Source: an uncultured beta proteobacterium (lineage in GTDB: Bacteria; Pseudomonadota; Gammaproteobacteria; Burkholderiales; Burkholderiaceae_B). From it: DNA of 64,000 nucleotides. The position numbers were made by a program, and so were the translations under genes. Shown piece by piece: positions 38,571 to 47,550 of this stretch (positions are counted from its first letter, which is position 1; the number at the start of each line of letters is the position of its first letter). The DNA lies in NCBI GenBank assembly GCA_903821335.1, contig CAIJKV010000205.1:79490-143489 (forward strand). Direction: 5' to 3'. The notes under the pieces are model-generated. The model was given only the letters and a program-made list of their open reading frames with translations. It did not search any database and was not told where the DNA came from.

Positions 38571-39268
38571 GCCTGTTGACGCTCAAGGCACTCGGTGGCG
38601 GCTACAGTGAAGTCGACATCATCCACGGCATCGACCTGGATGTGCGTGCAGGTGAAATCGTCACGATTGCCGGAACCAACGGAGCCGGCAAATCCACGCT
38701 GGTAAAAGCCCTGCTCGGCTTGCTGCCGCGTGTGCATGGCGACGTCATCCTGGACGGACAGTCCATCACGGCCCTGCAGGCCGAAGATCGTTTCTATGCC
38801 GGCCTGGCCTACGTGCCACAGGTCGCGAACGTGTTCCAGTCTCTGACCGTACGTGAAAATCTCCTGGTCGTGCGCGGTGTCAAGAACATCACTTCACGCA
38901 TCGACGAGGTCTTGCAGGCGTTTCCCGCATTGATTGAGAAACTTTCTCAACGTGCTGGCAATTTGTCGGGTGGTGAACGCCAGCAGCTGGCGTTTGCGCG
39001 TGCGTTGATGCCTGCCCCCAGGCTCATGATCCTCGATGAGCCAACCGCGGCCCTTGCACCCGCGCTGGTTGAAAAAGTATTCTCACTGGTTGCGGACCTT
39101 CCCGCGCGTGGTGTTGCCGTCCTGATGGTCGAGCAACGCGCCCGTCAGGCACTCGAAATCAGCCAGCGTGGCTACATTCTGGATCAAGGTCGCTGTGTCT
39201 TGTCGGGTGAGGCCAGTGCGCTGCTTTCAGACAGCAGGATGACGCAGCTTTATCTGGGTACGCACTAG
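38567..39268 (+). CDS. livF: ABC ATPase, LivF type
   Basis: 233 residues. Walker A GTNGAGKST, signature NLSGGERQQLAFARAL, Walker B MILDEPTAALAP. It completes the five-part transporter. A strong bidirectional terminator follows and separates it from rplS. Confidence 0.94.
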   Translation: MSLLTLKALGGGYSEVDIIHGIDLDVRAGEIVTIAGTNGAGKSTLVKALLGLLPRVHGDVILDGQSITALQAEDRFYAGLAYVPQVANVFQSLTVRENLLVVRGVKNITSRIDEVLQAFPALIEKLSQRAGNLSGGERQQLAFARALMPAPRLMILDEPTAALAPALVEKVFSLVADLPARGVAVLMVEQRARQALEISQRGYILDQGRCVLSGEASALLSDSRMTQLYLGTH

Positions 39269-39287
39269 CTGGAAATGAACCAAAAAC

Positions 39288-39317
39288 AAAAAAAAGGCAC
39301 CCAAGGGTGCCTTTTTT
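39288..39317. terminator. Bidirectional terminator between livF and rplS
   Basis: 7-bp stem GGCACCC/GGGTGCC, AA loop, A run before and six T after. It serves both convergent genes. Confidence 0.92.
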
Positions 39318-39359
39318 AACTCAGCCGTGGTGACGAGAGCCACGCACAGCCTGGACTGA

Positions 39360-39755
39360 TCAGGAAGCGGTTGGGACGGCAGCAGGAACGGCCTTGCGAA
39401 CCAATTTTTCCTTGATACGTGCGGACTTGCCTGAACGATCACGCAGGTAGTAAAGCTTGGCACGGCGCACATCACCACGACGCTTGACTTCAATCGAAGC
39501 GATTTGGGTGGAGTACAGCTGGAACGTACGCTCAACGGCTTCGCCAGAGGAAATCTTGCGAACGATGAAAGACGAATTCAGACCACGGTTGCGGCGGGCG
39601 ATGACAACACCTTCGAAAGCCTGGGTACGCTTACGAGCACCCTCAACCACGTTAACGCTGACAATGACGGTGTCACCAACAGAGAAAACCGTCACGGGTT
39701 TGCCGCCGGTCAGGCGCGCAATTTCTTCTTGTTCTAGCAATGCGATTAAATTCAT
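39360..39755 (-). CDS. rplS: 50S ribosomal protein L19
   Basis: 131 residues. Conserved [17 protein letters not shown] start, [16 protein letters not shown] and [13 protein letters not shown]-terminus slightly extended and Ala/Pro-rich. In most proteobacteria it ends the rpsP-rimM-trmD-rplS operon; here no trmD precedes it, and it has its own promoter. GGAG precedes the ATG. Confidence 0.97.
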   Translation of the reverse strand: MNLIALLEQEEIARLTGGKPVTVFSVGDTVIVSVNVVEGARKRTQAFEGVVIARRNRGLNSSFIVRKISSGEAVERTFQLYSTQIASIEVKRRGDVRRAKLYYLRDRSGKSARIKEKLVRKAVPAAVPTAS

Positions 39756-39885
39756 AACAACTCCAGGTCATCATGCTCTCGGCCGAGTTTCTAACGGACG
39801 GAAACCCACAATGGTATTTATTTTCGCGTGGCCTGAACCATTCAGACCGCGCCGCCGGGCAGAGGATGCGTTAACAAAGCCGTTG

Positions 39886-39915
39886 ATATTACACGATTTT
39901 TGGCTATTTCCGCAA
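39886..39915 (-). promoter_or_regulatory. Probable rplS promoter
   Basis: TTGCGG (-35, 39915-39910) and TAATAT (-10, 39891-39886) with an 18-base spacer, giving a leader of about 120 bases before rplS. It supports independent transcription. Confidence 0.5.
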
Positions 39916-40028
39916 ATGCATCGCGGCCAGGCGACAAGGAATTACGTGATCAATAGTGACCAAAGCGCAACGACCATAGCGGATGCATCGGTCTGAGTTG
40001 CCAGGTTTTTACGCTTTAATACAAAAAT

Positions 40029-40901
40029 ATGACAACCACCGCCCTGCTGATGGTCTTTGCGGCCGCCCTTGCCCACGCCACCTGGAATCTGCTCGCTAAG
40101 CGAGCCGCCCACGTGGGGCCCGTCTTTGTTTTCGCCTACAGCCTGTGCGGCGTGCTTATTTTTTCGCCCTGGGTCGCCTGGGTACTGATCCATGATGACA
40201 TTCAATGGGCCATCCCGGTGGTCGTCTGCATTGTCATATCCGGGGCGCTGCACCTGGCCTATGGCTTGTGCCTGCAACGGGGATACCAGGTGGCAGATTT
40301 GTCTGTGGTGTATCCGGTTGCCCGGGGTACGGGTCCGTTGCTTTCATCCATCGGGGCATTACTATTTTTACGTGAACCGGCCTCGGTGACCGGTGTCGGG
40401 GGCATGCTGTGCGTGGTGCTTGGCGTCATGATGATTGCCACACAAGGTCAAATCCGCCGCTTGTTACAGACACAAGCCATGCTTGGGGTGCGCTGGGGCA
40501 TCCTGACTGGCGCGCTGATTGCCATGTATACCCTGCTCGATGCCTATGGAGTCAAAACGCTGCTGATCGCGCCAGTTGTGTTTGACGTGGCAAGTACGGC
40601 GTCAAGAGCGGTGCTCATGCTTCCACACCTGTTGCGCAAACCCAGGCAATCCGTGCTGGCCATGCGGGGGCAATGGCATCTGGCCTGGGCAGTCGGGCTT
40701 TTGTCGCCCCTGGGATACATTCTGGTGCTATTTGCACTACGCGACGGGGCACCAGTCAGCCTGGTCGCCCCTGCGCGGGAGATGTCGATGCTACTGGCAA
40801 CCTTGGCAGGGCTGTACCTGCTTCGCGAACCAGTTGGCTGGGGCAGGCTGGCCGGTTGCTGCGCGATTGGTGCAGGTGTGGTGCTGCTGGCAAGTAGCTA
40901 G
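40029..40901 (+). CDS. EamA/DMT-superfamily transporter
   Basis: 290 residues, ten membrane helices in two EamA repeats (about 1-135 and 148-288). Seen: AALAHATWNLLAKRA and YPVARGTGPLLSSIGALLFLREP. Likely a metabolite exporter or permease; substrate unknown. No ribosome site: the ATG follows an AT-rich TTTAATACAAAAAT, so it could be leaderless. Confidence 0.88.
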   Translation: MTTTALLMVFAAALAHATWNLLAKRAAHVGPVFVFAYSLCGVLIFSPWVAWVLIHDDIQWAIPVVVCIVISGALHLAYGLCLQRGYQVADLSVVYPVARGTGPLLSSIGALLFLREPASVTGVGGMLCVVLGVMMIATQGQIRRLLQTQAMLGVRWGILTGALIAMYTLLDAYGVKTLLIAPVVFDVASTASRAVLMLPHLLRKPRQSVLAMRGQWHLAWAVGLLSPLGYILVLFALRDGAPVSLVAPAREMSMLLATLAGLYLLREPVGWGRLAGCCAIGAGVVLLASS

Positions 40902-40916
40902 CAGCACAAACGATGT

Positions 40917-41081
40917 TCAGAAACCAGCGGCGTTACCCAACCAGAGGAAGGTCGGGATCATGGCACCCCAGAATGCCAGCATCATCACGTCAGAACACAC
41001 GCGGCGAAAGCTGGGCGATTGATCAACGCCTACTGACGAAACAAACGAAGGCGAATAGCTGTTACGGGTATCACGACGCAT
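40917..41081 (-). CDS. 54-residue membrane protein, candidate SOS-induced effector
   Basis: Unrecognised. Begins MRRDTRNSYSPSFVSSVG and is basic and Ser-rich to about residue 28; one hydrophobic helix follows from about residue 32 to the end (MMLAFWGAMIPTFLWLGNAA). ATG 41081 has a textbook AGGAG six bases upstream, which is the best reason to call it a gene. The same frame runs up to another ATG at 41216 (99 residues), one base after the predicted transcription start, so a leaderless longer form cannot be excluded. Two tandem LexA boxes overlap the promoter. Small single-helix proteins under LexA are known as toxins or division inhibitors (TisB, SidA); a similar role is inference. Confidence 0.7.
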   Translation of the reverse strand: MRRDTRNSYSPSFVSSVGVDQSPSFRRVCSDVMMLAFWGAMIPTFLWLGNAAGF

Positions 41082-41087
41082 GGTGGA

Positions 41088-41092
41088 CTCCT
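41088..41092 (-). promoter_or_regulatory. Ribosome-binding site of the small membrane protein
   Basis: AGGAG on the minus strand, six bases before ATG 41081. It decides the start in favour of the 54-residue form. Confidence 0.75.
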
Positions 41093-41222
41093 GTATTTGT
41101 AGGGACCACCCCAACCGCTTGCGAGGCCGAGGTGGTTGTCGGGGACCTGGAACCGACAAAATCTGAGGGCTGATGCTGCTTGTGGTGTAAGGTACTGATG
41201 AAGTTGCATTGCCCATGAACAG

Positions 41223-41260
41223 TACTGTACACCCATACAGTACTGTTTGCAAATACAGTT
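41223..41260. promoter_or_regulatory. Two tandem LexA (SOS) boxes
   Basis: Box 1 (41223-41242) TACTGTACACCCATACAGTA and box 2 (41241-41260) TACTGTTTGCAAATACAGTT both fit CTGT-N8-ACAG, the LexA site used in gamma- and betaproteobacteria, with matching flanking TA. They share two bases and are 18 bases apart, placing two dimers nearly in phase. A third, broken half-site (ACAG at 41219) adjoins. Confidence 0.85.
41224..41252 (-). promoter_or_regulatory. LexA-covered promoter of the small membrane protein
   Basis: TTGCAA (-35, 41252-41247), 17-base spacer, TACAGT (-10, 41229-41224); each hexamer matches four of six. Both elements lie inside the LexA boxes, so LexA would block polymerase. The start is predicted near 41217. 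The same test on the plus strand gave no comparable promoter. Confidence 0.6.
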
Positions 41261-41418
41261 ATTTGCCCGTCACGCCCTGAGCAATGTTGAATTGACATAC
41301 CTGGTGTTGCACACGATGCCATTGATGAAAGGTTCAGAACCACTCAGAATAGCGACTGCGTTCAGGGCATCTTGCTGATCAACGTCCTGACCCTGTCCTT
41401 CTCAAATTTCACGCTGAC

Positions 41419-43050
41419 ATGACAACTCTGACTTCAAGCCACGCGCTCTTCCAAGTGTTTGCCGACCACGACATGGATCGTGTATTTCTGGTCCCGGGTG
41501 AAAGCTACCTTGGCTTGTTAGACGCGCTGGTCGACTTCCCCCAGATCGACGTGGTGACTTGCCGCCACGAAGGCGGGGCCGGCTACATGGCTCTGGCGGA
41601 TGGGCGACTGACAGGGCGACCGGGTGTGGCACTGGTCAGTCGTGGGCCAGGCGCCTCGAATGCGGCAATCGCCGTGCACACTGCGCAGCAGGATGCGGTT
41701 CCCATGATCCTGATCGTCGGGCAAATCGCTGCGCGCGACCTGCGCCGTGAAGCCTTCCAGGAAATCGATTACCAGAAGATGTTTGGGTCAATCGCCAAAT
41801 GGGTGTTTGAATGCCGCACACCCGACCAACTCGCTGAGGCGGCCTTCAAGGCGGTGCGCATGGCGACCTCCGGCGTCCCAGGCCCTGTCGTGCTGGTGGT
41901 TCCCGAAGATATCCAGCAACAACCCGCCCCAAAACCAGCATTTAAAAATCACCCGCAAGTATTTGGCCTGCCCTCGCCAGACACCATTGAGGCGATCACT
42001 CAGCAGCTGGCGCGGGCGTCAAGACCGCTGATCATCGCGGGTGGCATGTTTGATTCCCCCGGCGGGCGCCAGGCACTCCAGGCCTTCGCGCATCATTGGC
42101 AGTTACCCGTAATGGTGTCCTTTAGGCGTCACGATGTGTTCCCCAATGACGATCCGCTATATGTGGGCGACCTGAATCTGGGCAATCCTGCCCCACAAAT
42201 GGCGACATTGCAACAAAGCGATTTCATCCTGGCGCTTGGCACACGCCTGGGCGACATCACCACACAAAACTATGTGTTCCCACGCTATGCGCAGGCACCC
42301 CAAGCACTGCTGCACTGCTATCCAGACTCCCGCGTGGTCGGGTGGGACACTGTCGCCGACTACCCCTTGGTATGCGATCCGGTAGGCTTGGTCCTGGCAC
42401 TCAGCAAACAGCCGGCACCTCCGCCCAGTGCGTCGCGACAGGCTTGGCATCAAGAGCTTCGCGCCCATGCCCAGGCCTGGTGGAAATGGCCCGATCGTCA
42501 GGCGTTGCAAGGAATCAATTTTGTCGAGGTCGTGAAATCTGTCATGGAACAGGCGCCAGCCGACACGACCATCTGCCTGGATGCCGGCACCTTCGCCGCC
42601 CCGGTGTATCGCCACTTTACGTTTCGTAGCGGGCAACGTCTGATGGCGCCTCTCGCGGGTGCCATGGGCTACGGCACGCCCGCGGCACTTTCGTGTGCCC
42701 TGCGCGCGCCCGAACGCACCACCGTCTGCATGGTGGGCGACGGTGGGTTCATGATGACCGGCAACGAAATGATCCTGGCCGTTGAGCGTCAACTACCTAT
42801 CGTGTTCATCGTCGCAAACAATGGCAGTTACGGTTCCATACGGCTGCACCAGGAGCGTGGCTACCCGGGGCGCGTCAGCGGCACCACACTCTTTAACCCT
42901 GACTTCCACGACCTGGCGCGCAGTTTTGGAATGGATGCCGTGCGACTGACCCATCAGGATGAAATCAGCACAGTGATCGGGCAAGCACTCAGGGCGCGCA
43001 AACCGGTGCTGATTGACGTCAAGGCCAGTCTTGATGCAATCCTGCCCTGA
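41419..43050 (+). CDS. Thiamine-diphosphate-dependent enzyme, acetolactate synthase-like
   Basis: 543 residues with the three-domain plan of the acetolactate synthase/benzoylformate decarboxylase superfamily. The cofactor-activating Glu is in CRHEGGAGYMAL; the central FAD-like domain spans about 190-320; the ThDP motif GDGGFMMTGNEMILAV...NN is at about 437-470. No acetolactate synthase small subunit gene is adjacent, so it is more likely a decarboxylase or a catabolic lyase than the biosynthetic IlvB. No ribosome site is obvious. Monocistronic, convergent with the peroxiredoxin gene. Confidence 0.88.
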   Translation: MTTLTSSHALFQVFADHDMDRVFLVPGESYLGLLDALVDFPQIDVVTCRHEGGAGYMALADGRLTGRPGVALVSRGPGASNAAIAVHTAQQDAVPMILIVGQIAARDLRREAFQEIDYQKMFGSIAKWVFECRTPDQLAEAAFKAVRMATSGVPGPVVLVVPEDIQQQPAPKPAFKNHPQVFGLPSPDTIEAITQQLARASRPLIIAGGMFDSPGGRQALQAFAHHWQLPVMVSFRRHDVFPNDDPLYVGDLNLGNPAPQMATLQQSDFILALGTRLGDITTQNYVFPRYAQAPQALLHCYPDSRVVGWDTVADYPLVCDPVGLVLALSKQPAPPPSASRQAWHQELRAHAQAWWKWPDRQALQGINFVEVVKSVMEQAPADTTICLDAGTFAAPVYRHFTFRSGQRLMAPLAGAMGYGTPAALSCALRAPERTTVCMVGDGGFMMTGNEMILAVERQLPIVFIVANNGSYGSIRLHQERGYPGRVSGTTLFNPDFHDLARSFGMDAVRLTHQDEISTVIGQALRARKPVLIDVKASLDAILP

Positions 43051-43091
43051 CCGAACATCTTGACACCATACTGACAACGCACCAGCGAGGC

Positions 43092-43130
43092 AAAAAAAAG
43101 GTGGTCACCCGCGAATGGGGCACCACCTTT
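43092..43130 (-). terminator. Terminator after the peroxiredoxin gene
   Basis: Read on the minus strand: 9-bp arms (43130-43122 and 43105-43097) followed by a T run (43099-43092). It may also act weakly for the convergent TPP enzyme gene. Confidence 0.8.
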
Positions 43131-43152
43131 CGCTGGTCGTCACGCGCCGTGA

Positions 43153-43806
43153 TCAGGAGACCGGCTTTTTGATCGGCTGAGACACCATCCGCAAGTAAGG
43201 AAGGACTTCCTTGTAACCGTGGGGGAACTTCTCTTTGATCACGTATTCATCTTTCAGCGACGGAACGATGATCACGTCCTCACCATCCTGCCAGTTCACG
43301 GGCGTGGCGACGGGAAACCTGTCGGTCAACTGCAGTGAGTCAATGACACGCAGGATTTCATCAAAATTCCGACCCGTGCTGGCCGGGTACGTAATGATCG
43401 TACGAATTTTCTTGGCCGGATCAATAATGAACACGGAACGCACGGTCAACGTGGCGTTGGCATTCGGGTGGATCATGTCATACAGCGTCGACACTTTGCG
43501 ATCCTCATCGGCCAAAATGGGGAAATGCACCTCGGTGTGCTGCGTCTTGTTAATGTCTTGAATCCACTCATTATGCGAGGCGGCACTATCAACCGACAAA
43601 GCAATCACCTTGACATCGCGTTGACCAAACTCATTGAAGAGCCTGGACGTGTAGCCGAGTTCAGTGGTGCAGACAGGTGTGAAATCAGCAGGGTGCGAAA
43701 AAAGCACGCCCCACTTATCACCTAGCCAGTTGTGGAAATGAATCTGCCCGACCGATGAGTCTTGCTCAAAATCTGGAGCGATGTCGCCTAAACGCAGTGT
43801 TGCCAT
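43153..43806 (-). CDS. 1-Cys peroxiredoxin (Prx6 type)
   Basis: 217 residues. Reduces peroxides. The peroxidatic Cys is in HPADFTPVCTTELG (about residue 46); no resolving Cys occurs in the C-terminal part, and the long C-terminal domain (about 160-217) is typical of the Prx6 group. An unexplained palindrome lies 63 bases upstream. Monocistronic. Confidence 0.94.
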   Translation of the reverse strand: MATLRLGDIAPDFEQDSSVGQIHFHNWLGDKWGVLFSHPADFTPVCTTELGYTSRLFNEFGQRDVKVIALSVDSAASHNEWIQDINKTQHTEVHFPILADEDRKVSTLYDMIHPNANATLTVRSVFIIDPAKKIRTIITYPASTGRNFDEILRVIDSLQLTDRFPVATPVNWQDGEDVIIVPSLKDEYVIKEKFPHGYKEVLPYLRMVSQPIKKPVS

Positions 43807-43868
43807 GGTGTGTATCCCCTTACAAAAACTTGTTGTAGTTAATTTTGGTCTAAAAAACCGAAAATAAT

Positions 43869-43880
43869 GAACAATTGTTC
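43869..43880. promoter_or_regulatory. 12-bp palindrome upstream of the peroxiredoxin gene
   Basis: GAACAATTGTTC, perfect, in an AT-rich gap of 87 bases between the peroxiredoxin start and the end of the upstream dehydrogenase gene. Possible operator. Not the OxyR pattern I know. Confidence 0.35.
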
Positions 43881-43893
43881 GTATATATTTTTG

Positions 43894-45708
43894 TTACAGA
43901 TCAGAGTACTTCATTGCCCGCTCTATTGTCACGCCTTGGTGGATGGCTGCGTCCAGAGCCTGCACGCGCGGCAAAACATAACCCGCATAGAACACAGCCG
44001 TCGCAAATTTGTTTTGCATGAAGGTGTCGTCCCCACCCGTCGCCGCACACACCAGCGCAGCACGCGCCATATGCCAGCCACCCAGCACGTAGCCTGTCAG
44101 CATCAGATAGGGCACGCTGCCCAGGAACACCGCACGCACATCTGCCTGGGCGTGATCCAGCACGTACTGGACTGAGGCACGGTAAGAGTCGATGGCAAGA
44201 CTGAGCTGGTCATGGATCAGTGTCAGTCCAGCCTGCTGCCCCGGCTGCGCCTGCGCGACGAAGTCGGCAAGCTCACCGACCGTACGTTCCATTTGTTCAG
44301 CAAGGCTAAAGGCGGTGGCACCCCCATCACGCACGGTCTTGCGACCCACCAGGTCATTGGCCTGGATCGCCGTGGTGCCTTCGTAAATCGTCAGGATACG
44401 GGCATCGCGGTAGTACTGCGCCGCGCCGGTTTCTTCGATAAAACCCATTCCGCCATGTACCTGCACGCCCAGCGAACTGACCTCCAGCGAACATTCAGTC
44501 GAGAAACCCTTGACCACGGGCACAAGGTAGTCGTAAAGCGCCTCGTTGACCTTGCGCACCTGTTCATCGGGGTGCGCGCGGATCATGTCGTCGGCTGCTG
44601 CCGCCACGCAGGCGATCATGCGTGGCGCCTCGGTCAGCGACCGCATGGTCAGCAGCATGCGCTGAATGTCGGGATGATTGATGATGGCCACCGGACCCGC
44701 CGACCCTTCGACAGCACGGCTCTGGATGCGGTCGCGCGCATAACTCAACGCCAGTTGCGTGGCGCGTTCGCTGACCGCAATGCCCTGCAGGCCGACCGCG
44801 AAGCGCGCGGCATTCATCATGATGAACATGTATTCCAGGCCGCGGTTTTCTTGCCCGACAAGCGTGCCGATGGCGCCCTCGCCCACGGCGCCCTTGCCGT
44901 CGCCAAACAGCAATACTGCAGTGGGACTCGCGTGAATGCCAAGTTTATGTTCAAGCGAGGCACACCACACGTCGTTGCGCGCACCCAGCGAGCCATCGTC
45001 GTTGACCAGGAACTTGGGCACGACAAAAAGCGAAAGCCCCTTGACGCCAGCCGGAGCATTCGCCGTGCGTGCCAGCACCAGATGCACAATGTTCTCGGCA
45101 AGGTCGTGTTCACCGTAGGTGATGAAGATTTTCTGACCGAAAAGGCGATAGGTACCATCTTCCTGCGGCACGGCGCGCGTACTGACCAGGGACAGGTCTG
45201 ATCCAGCCTGCGATTCGGTCAGGTTCATCGTGCCAGTCCACCGACTTTGCACAAGCGTCTCCACGTACAGCTGTTTTTGCTTGTCGGAACCCGTCAGCAA
45301 CAAGGCTTCGATCACGCCATCGGTCAGCATAGGGCACAACGAAAACGCAATATTGGCTGCAGAAAAGTTTTCCGAAATCGCGGCCGACAGCAAATTCGGC
45401 AAACCCTGACCGCCCCACTCTTCGGGATGCCGCAAGCCCTGCCATCCACCTTCGGCATATTGTGCGAAGGCTTTGTGAAATGATGCGGGGGATTTCACCA
45501 CACCGTCTTTCAACTGAGGCGGATTTTGATCGCCGTCCCAGTTCGTGGGTGCCACGACCTCTTCGGTGAAACGGGCATTTTCCTCAAGGACCGCATCAAT
45601 CAAGTCGGCTTCCACTGCGGAGTACGCAGGCAGCTTCAACAGCTCTGGCAGGCCGGCGATATGCTGGAAAATAAAACGGAACTCTTGGACAGGGGCGCAA
45701 TAAGTCAT
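43894..45708 (-). CDS. Acyl-CoA dehydrogenase, large form with C-terminal extension
   Basis: 604 residues, the long acyl-CoA dehydrogenase type with an extra C-terminal domain (about 465-604). Seen: N-terminal YSAVEADLIDAVLEENARF, FAD/substrate stretch TGTMNLTESQAGSDLSLV, MGFIEETGAAQYYRDARI and the catalytic Glu motif TIYEGTTAIQANDLVGRK. Beta-oxidation of fatty or dicarboxylic acyl-CoA is likely. GGTGA lies about eight bases before the ATG. It is downstream of etfBA, its electron acceptor, though a terminator stands between. Confidence 0.93.
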   Translation of the reverse strand: MTYCAPVQEFRFIFQHIAGLPELLKLPAYSAVEADLIDAVLEENARFTEEVVAPTNWDGDQNPPQLKDGVVKSPASFHKAFAQYAEGGWQGLRHPEEWGGQGLPNLLSAAISENFSAANIAFSLCPMLTDGVIEALLLTGSDKQKQLYVETLVQSRWTGTMNLTESQAGSDLSLVSTRAVPQEDGTYRLFGQKIFITYGEHDLAENIVHLVLARTANAPAGVKGLSLFVVPKFLVNDDGSLGARNDVWCASLEHKLGIHASPTAVLLFGDGKGAVGEGAIGTLVGQENRGLEYMFIMMNAARFAVGLQGIAVSERATQLALSYARDRIQSRAVEGSAGPVAIINHPDIQRMLLTMRSLTEAPRMIACVAAAADDMIRAHPDEQVRKVNEALYDYLVPVVKGFSTECSLEVSSLGVQVHGGMGFIEETGAAQYYRDARILTIYEGTTAIQANDLVGRKTVRDGGATAFSLAEQMERTVGELADFVAQAQPGQQAGLTLIHDQLSLAIDSYRASVQYVLDHAQADVRAVFLGSVPYLMLTGYVLGGWHMARAALVCAATGGDDTFMQNKFATAVFYAGYVLPRVQALDAAIHQGVTIERAMKYSDL

Positions 45709-45815
45709 GGCGTTTTCACCGAGTGGTCATTTGATTAAATGGTACTACCAGCGTGTGACAACATACAGTCACAGCGCTCCGAACGTCAGGCGTGCGTCAG
45801 CGATCGATCAGGCAG

Positions 45816-45840
45816 AAAAAACCCCGCCGCAAGGACGGGG
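45816..45840 (-). terminator. Terminator after etfA
   Basis: On the minus strand, CCCCG (45840-45836) pairs with CGGGG (45826-45822), followed by six T. Confidence 0.75.
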
Positions 45841-45871
45841 TGTTCAGGGTGTTCAACCGCTCAGACCCTGA

Positions 45872-46798
45872 TCACAACGCTGCGACCAGTTCCGGAACAG
45901 CGGTAAACAGATCCGCCACCAGACCGTAGTCAGCCACACCAAATATCGGTGCTTCGGCATCCTTGTTAATGGCCACAATGACTTTCGAGTCCTTCATACC
46001 TGCCAGGTGCTGGATGGCGCCGGAAATACCAACGGCAACATACAGCTGCGGTGCAACGATCTTGCCGGTCTGACCGACCTGCCAGTCGTTGGGAGCATAA
46101 CCAGCGTCCACGGCAGCACGCGAGGCACCCAGGGCGGCACCCAATTTGTCGGCCAGCGGGTCGAGTATCTTGAAGTTCTCGGCGCTGCCCATGCCACGAC
46201 CACCTGACACGACCACGCGCGCGCCAGCGAGCTCGGGGCGATCGTTCTTGGCAACCTCACGACCAATGAACGTTGACTGGCTGCCGCCGGCCACGGCCGA
46301 GACGGCCTCGACCGGTGCGCTGCCACCTTCTGCTGCCGCGTCGAAACCTGTCGTACGGACGGTGATCACCTTGACGGTGTCAACAGACTGTACGGTCGCG
46401 ATTGCACTACCGGCATAAATCGGGCGCTGGAACGTGTCGGCCGAGTCCACAGCAGTAATGTCCGAAATCTGACTGACGTCCAGACGTGCGGCCAGTCGCG
46501 GTGCAACGTTTTTGCCCGCAGCAGTCGCCGCGAACAAAATGTGGCTGTAGCCACTGGCAATCGAAAGAATCTGTTCAGTCACATTTTCGGCCAGGCCGTC
46601 TGCGAGTGCAGGTGAATCAGCCAGCAGCACTTTCGTGACGCCCGCAATCTTGGCGGCCTGTTCGGCCACGGCCTGCGCGCCAGAGCCTGCCACCAGCACA
46701 TGCACCTCACCACCGATACGGGCAGCAGCAGCCGCCACGTTGAGGGTCGCGCCCTTCAGGTGTGCATTGTCGTGTTCCGCAATAACAAGTACTGACAT
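45872..46798 (-). CDS. etfA: Electron transfer flavoprotein, alpha subunit
   Basis: 308 residues. It carries FAD and passes electrons from acyl-CoA dehydrogenases to ETF-quinone oxidoreductase. FAD-domain signature seen: [51 protein letters not shown]. Two bases downstream of etfB. Confidence 0.96.
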   Translation of the reverse strand: MSVLVIAEHDNAHLKGATLNVAAAAARIGGEVHVLVAGSGAQAVAEQAAKIAGVTKVLLADSPALADGLAENVTEQILSIASGYSHILFAATAAGKNVAPRLAARLDVSQISDITAVDSADTFQRPIYAGSAIATVQSVDTVKVITVRTTGFDAAAEGGSAPVEAVSAVAGGSQSTFIGREVAKNDRPELAGARVVVSGGRGMGSAENFKILDPLADKLGAALGASRAAVDAGYAPNDWQVGQTGKIVAPQLYVAVGISGAIQHLAGMKDSKVIVAINKDAEAPIFGVADYGLVADLFTAVPELVAAL

Positions 46799-46800
46799 GG

Positions 46801-47550
46801 TTACACCACCTTCGCTTCGTTCTTGAGTTTATCGACTAGTGCGGCAACATCTGGCACCTTGATTCCGGCCGAGCGTGCTGCGGGCTCGACGACCTTGAGC
46901 GTCTTCAGACGTGGCGTGACATCGACGCCCAAGTCCTGGGGCGTCACGGTGTCAAGCTGCTTTTTCTTGGCCTTCATGATGTTGGGCAGCGTCACGTAGC
47001 GCGGCTCGTTCAGGCGCAAGTCGGCGGTGATGATCGCGGGCAACGTCACGTCGATGGTCTCGAGGCCGCCGTCGACTTCGCGCGTCACGCGGGCAACGCC
47101 GTCACCGATTTCGACTTTGTTGGCAAACGTGGCCTGGGGCCAGTTCAGCAACGCAGCCAGCATCTGACCGGTCTGGTTGGCATCGTCGTCGATTGCCTGT
47201 TTGCCAAGTATGACCAGTTGCGGTTGTTCTTTTTCAACCAACACTTTCAGCAGTTTGGCGACCGCGAGGGGCTGCAGTTCGGTATCAGTCAAAACCAGAA
47301 TGCCGCGGTCTGCGCCAATGGCCATCGCTGTGCGCAACGTTTCCTGGCATTGCGCCACGCCGCACGACACGGCGATCACTTCCGTGGCAACCCCTTTCTC
47401 TTTCAGTCGCGTGGCTTCTTCCACGGCAATTTCATCAAAGGGGTTCATCGACATCTTTACGTTGGCGATATCAACACCCGACTGGTCCGACTTGACGCGT
47501 ACCTTGACGTTGTAGTCAACGACACGCTTAACAGGCACAAGCACCTTCAT
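46801..47550 (-). CDS. etfB: Electron transfer flavoprotein, beta subunit
   Basis: 249 residues. Begins [19 protein letters not shown]; the EtfB signature region is [25 protein letters not shown]. Binds AMP and forms a heterodimer with EtfA. First gene of etfBA. Confidence 0.96.
   Translation of the reverse strand: MKVLVPVKRVVDYNVKVRVKSDQSGVDIANVKMSMNPFDEIAVEEATRLKEKGVATEVIAVSCGVAQCQETLRTAMAIGADRGILVLTDTELQPLAVAKLLKVLVEKEQPQLVILGKQAIDDDANQTGQMLAALLNWPQATFANKVEIGDGVARVTREVDGGLETIDVTLPAIITADLRLNEPRYVTLPNIMKAKKKQLDTVTPQDLGVDVTPRLKTLKVVEPAARSAGIKVPDVAALVDKLKNEAKVV

Larger units (their letters stand above)
41082..41418. other. Control region between the small SOS-type gene and the TPP enzyme
   Basis: 337 bases without another gene. 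Holds the ribosome site of the small gene, its leader of about 135 bases, the LexA boxes and the minus-strand promoter. On the plus strand a perfect TTGACA occurs near 41293 but has no good -10, so the promoter of the TPP enzyme is not settled. Confidence 0.7.

Noticed and set aside
39756..39885. Remnant of trmD upstream of rplS
   Set aside because: No TrmD-like residues in any frame; the stretch reads as an untranslated leader.
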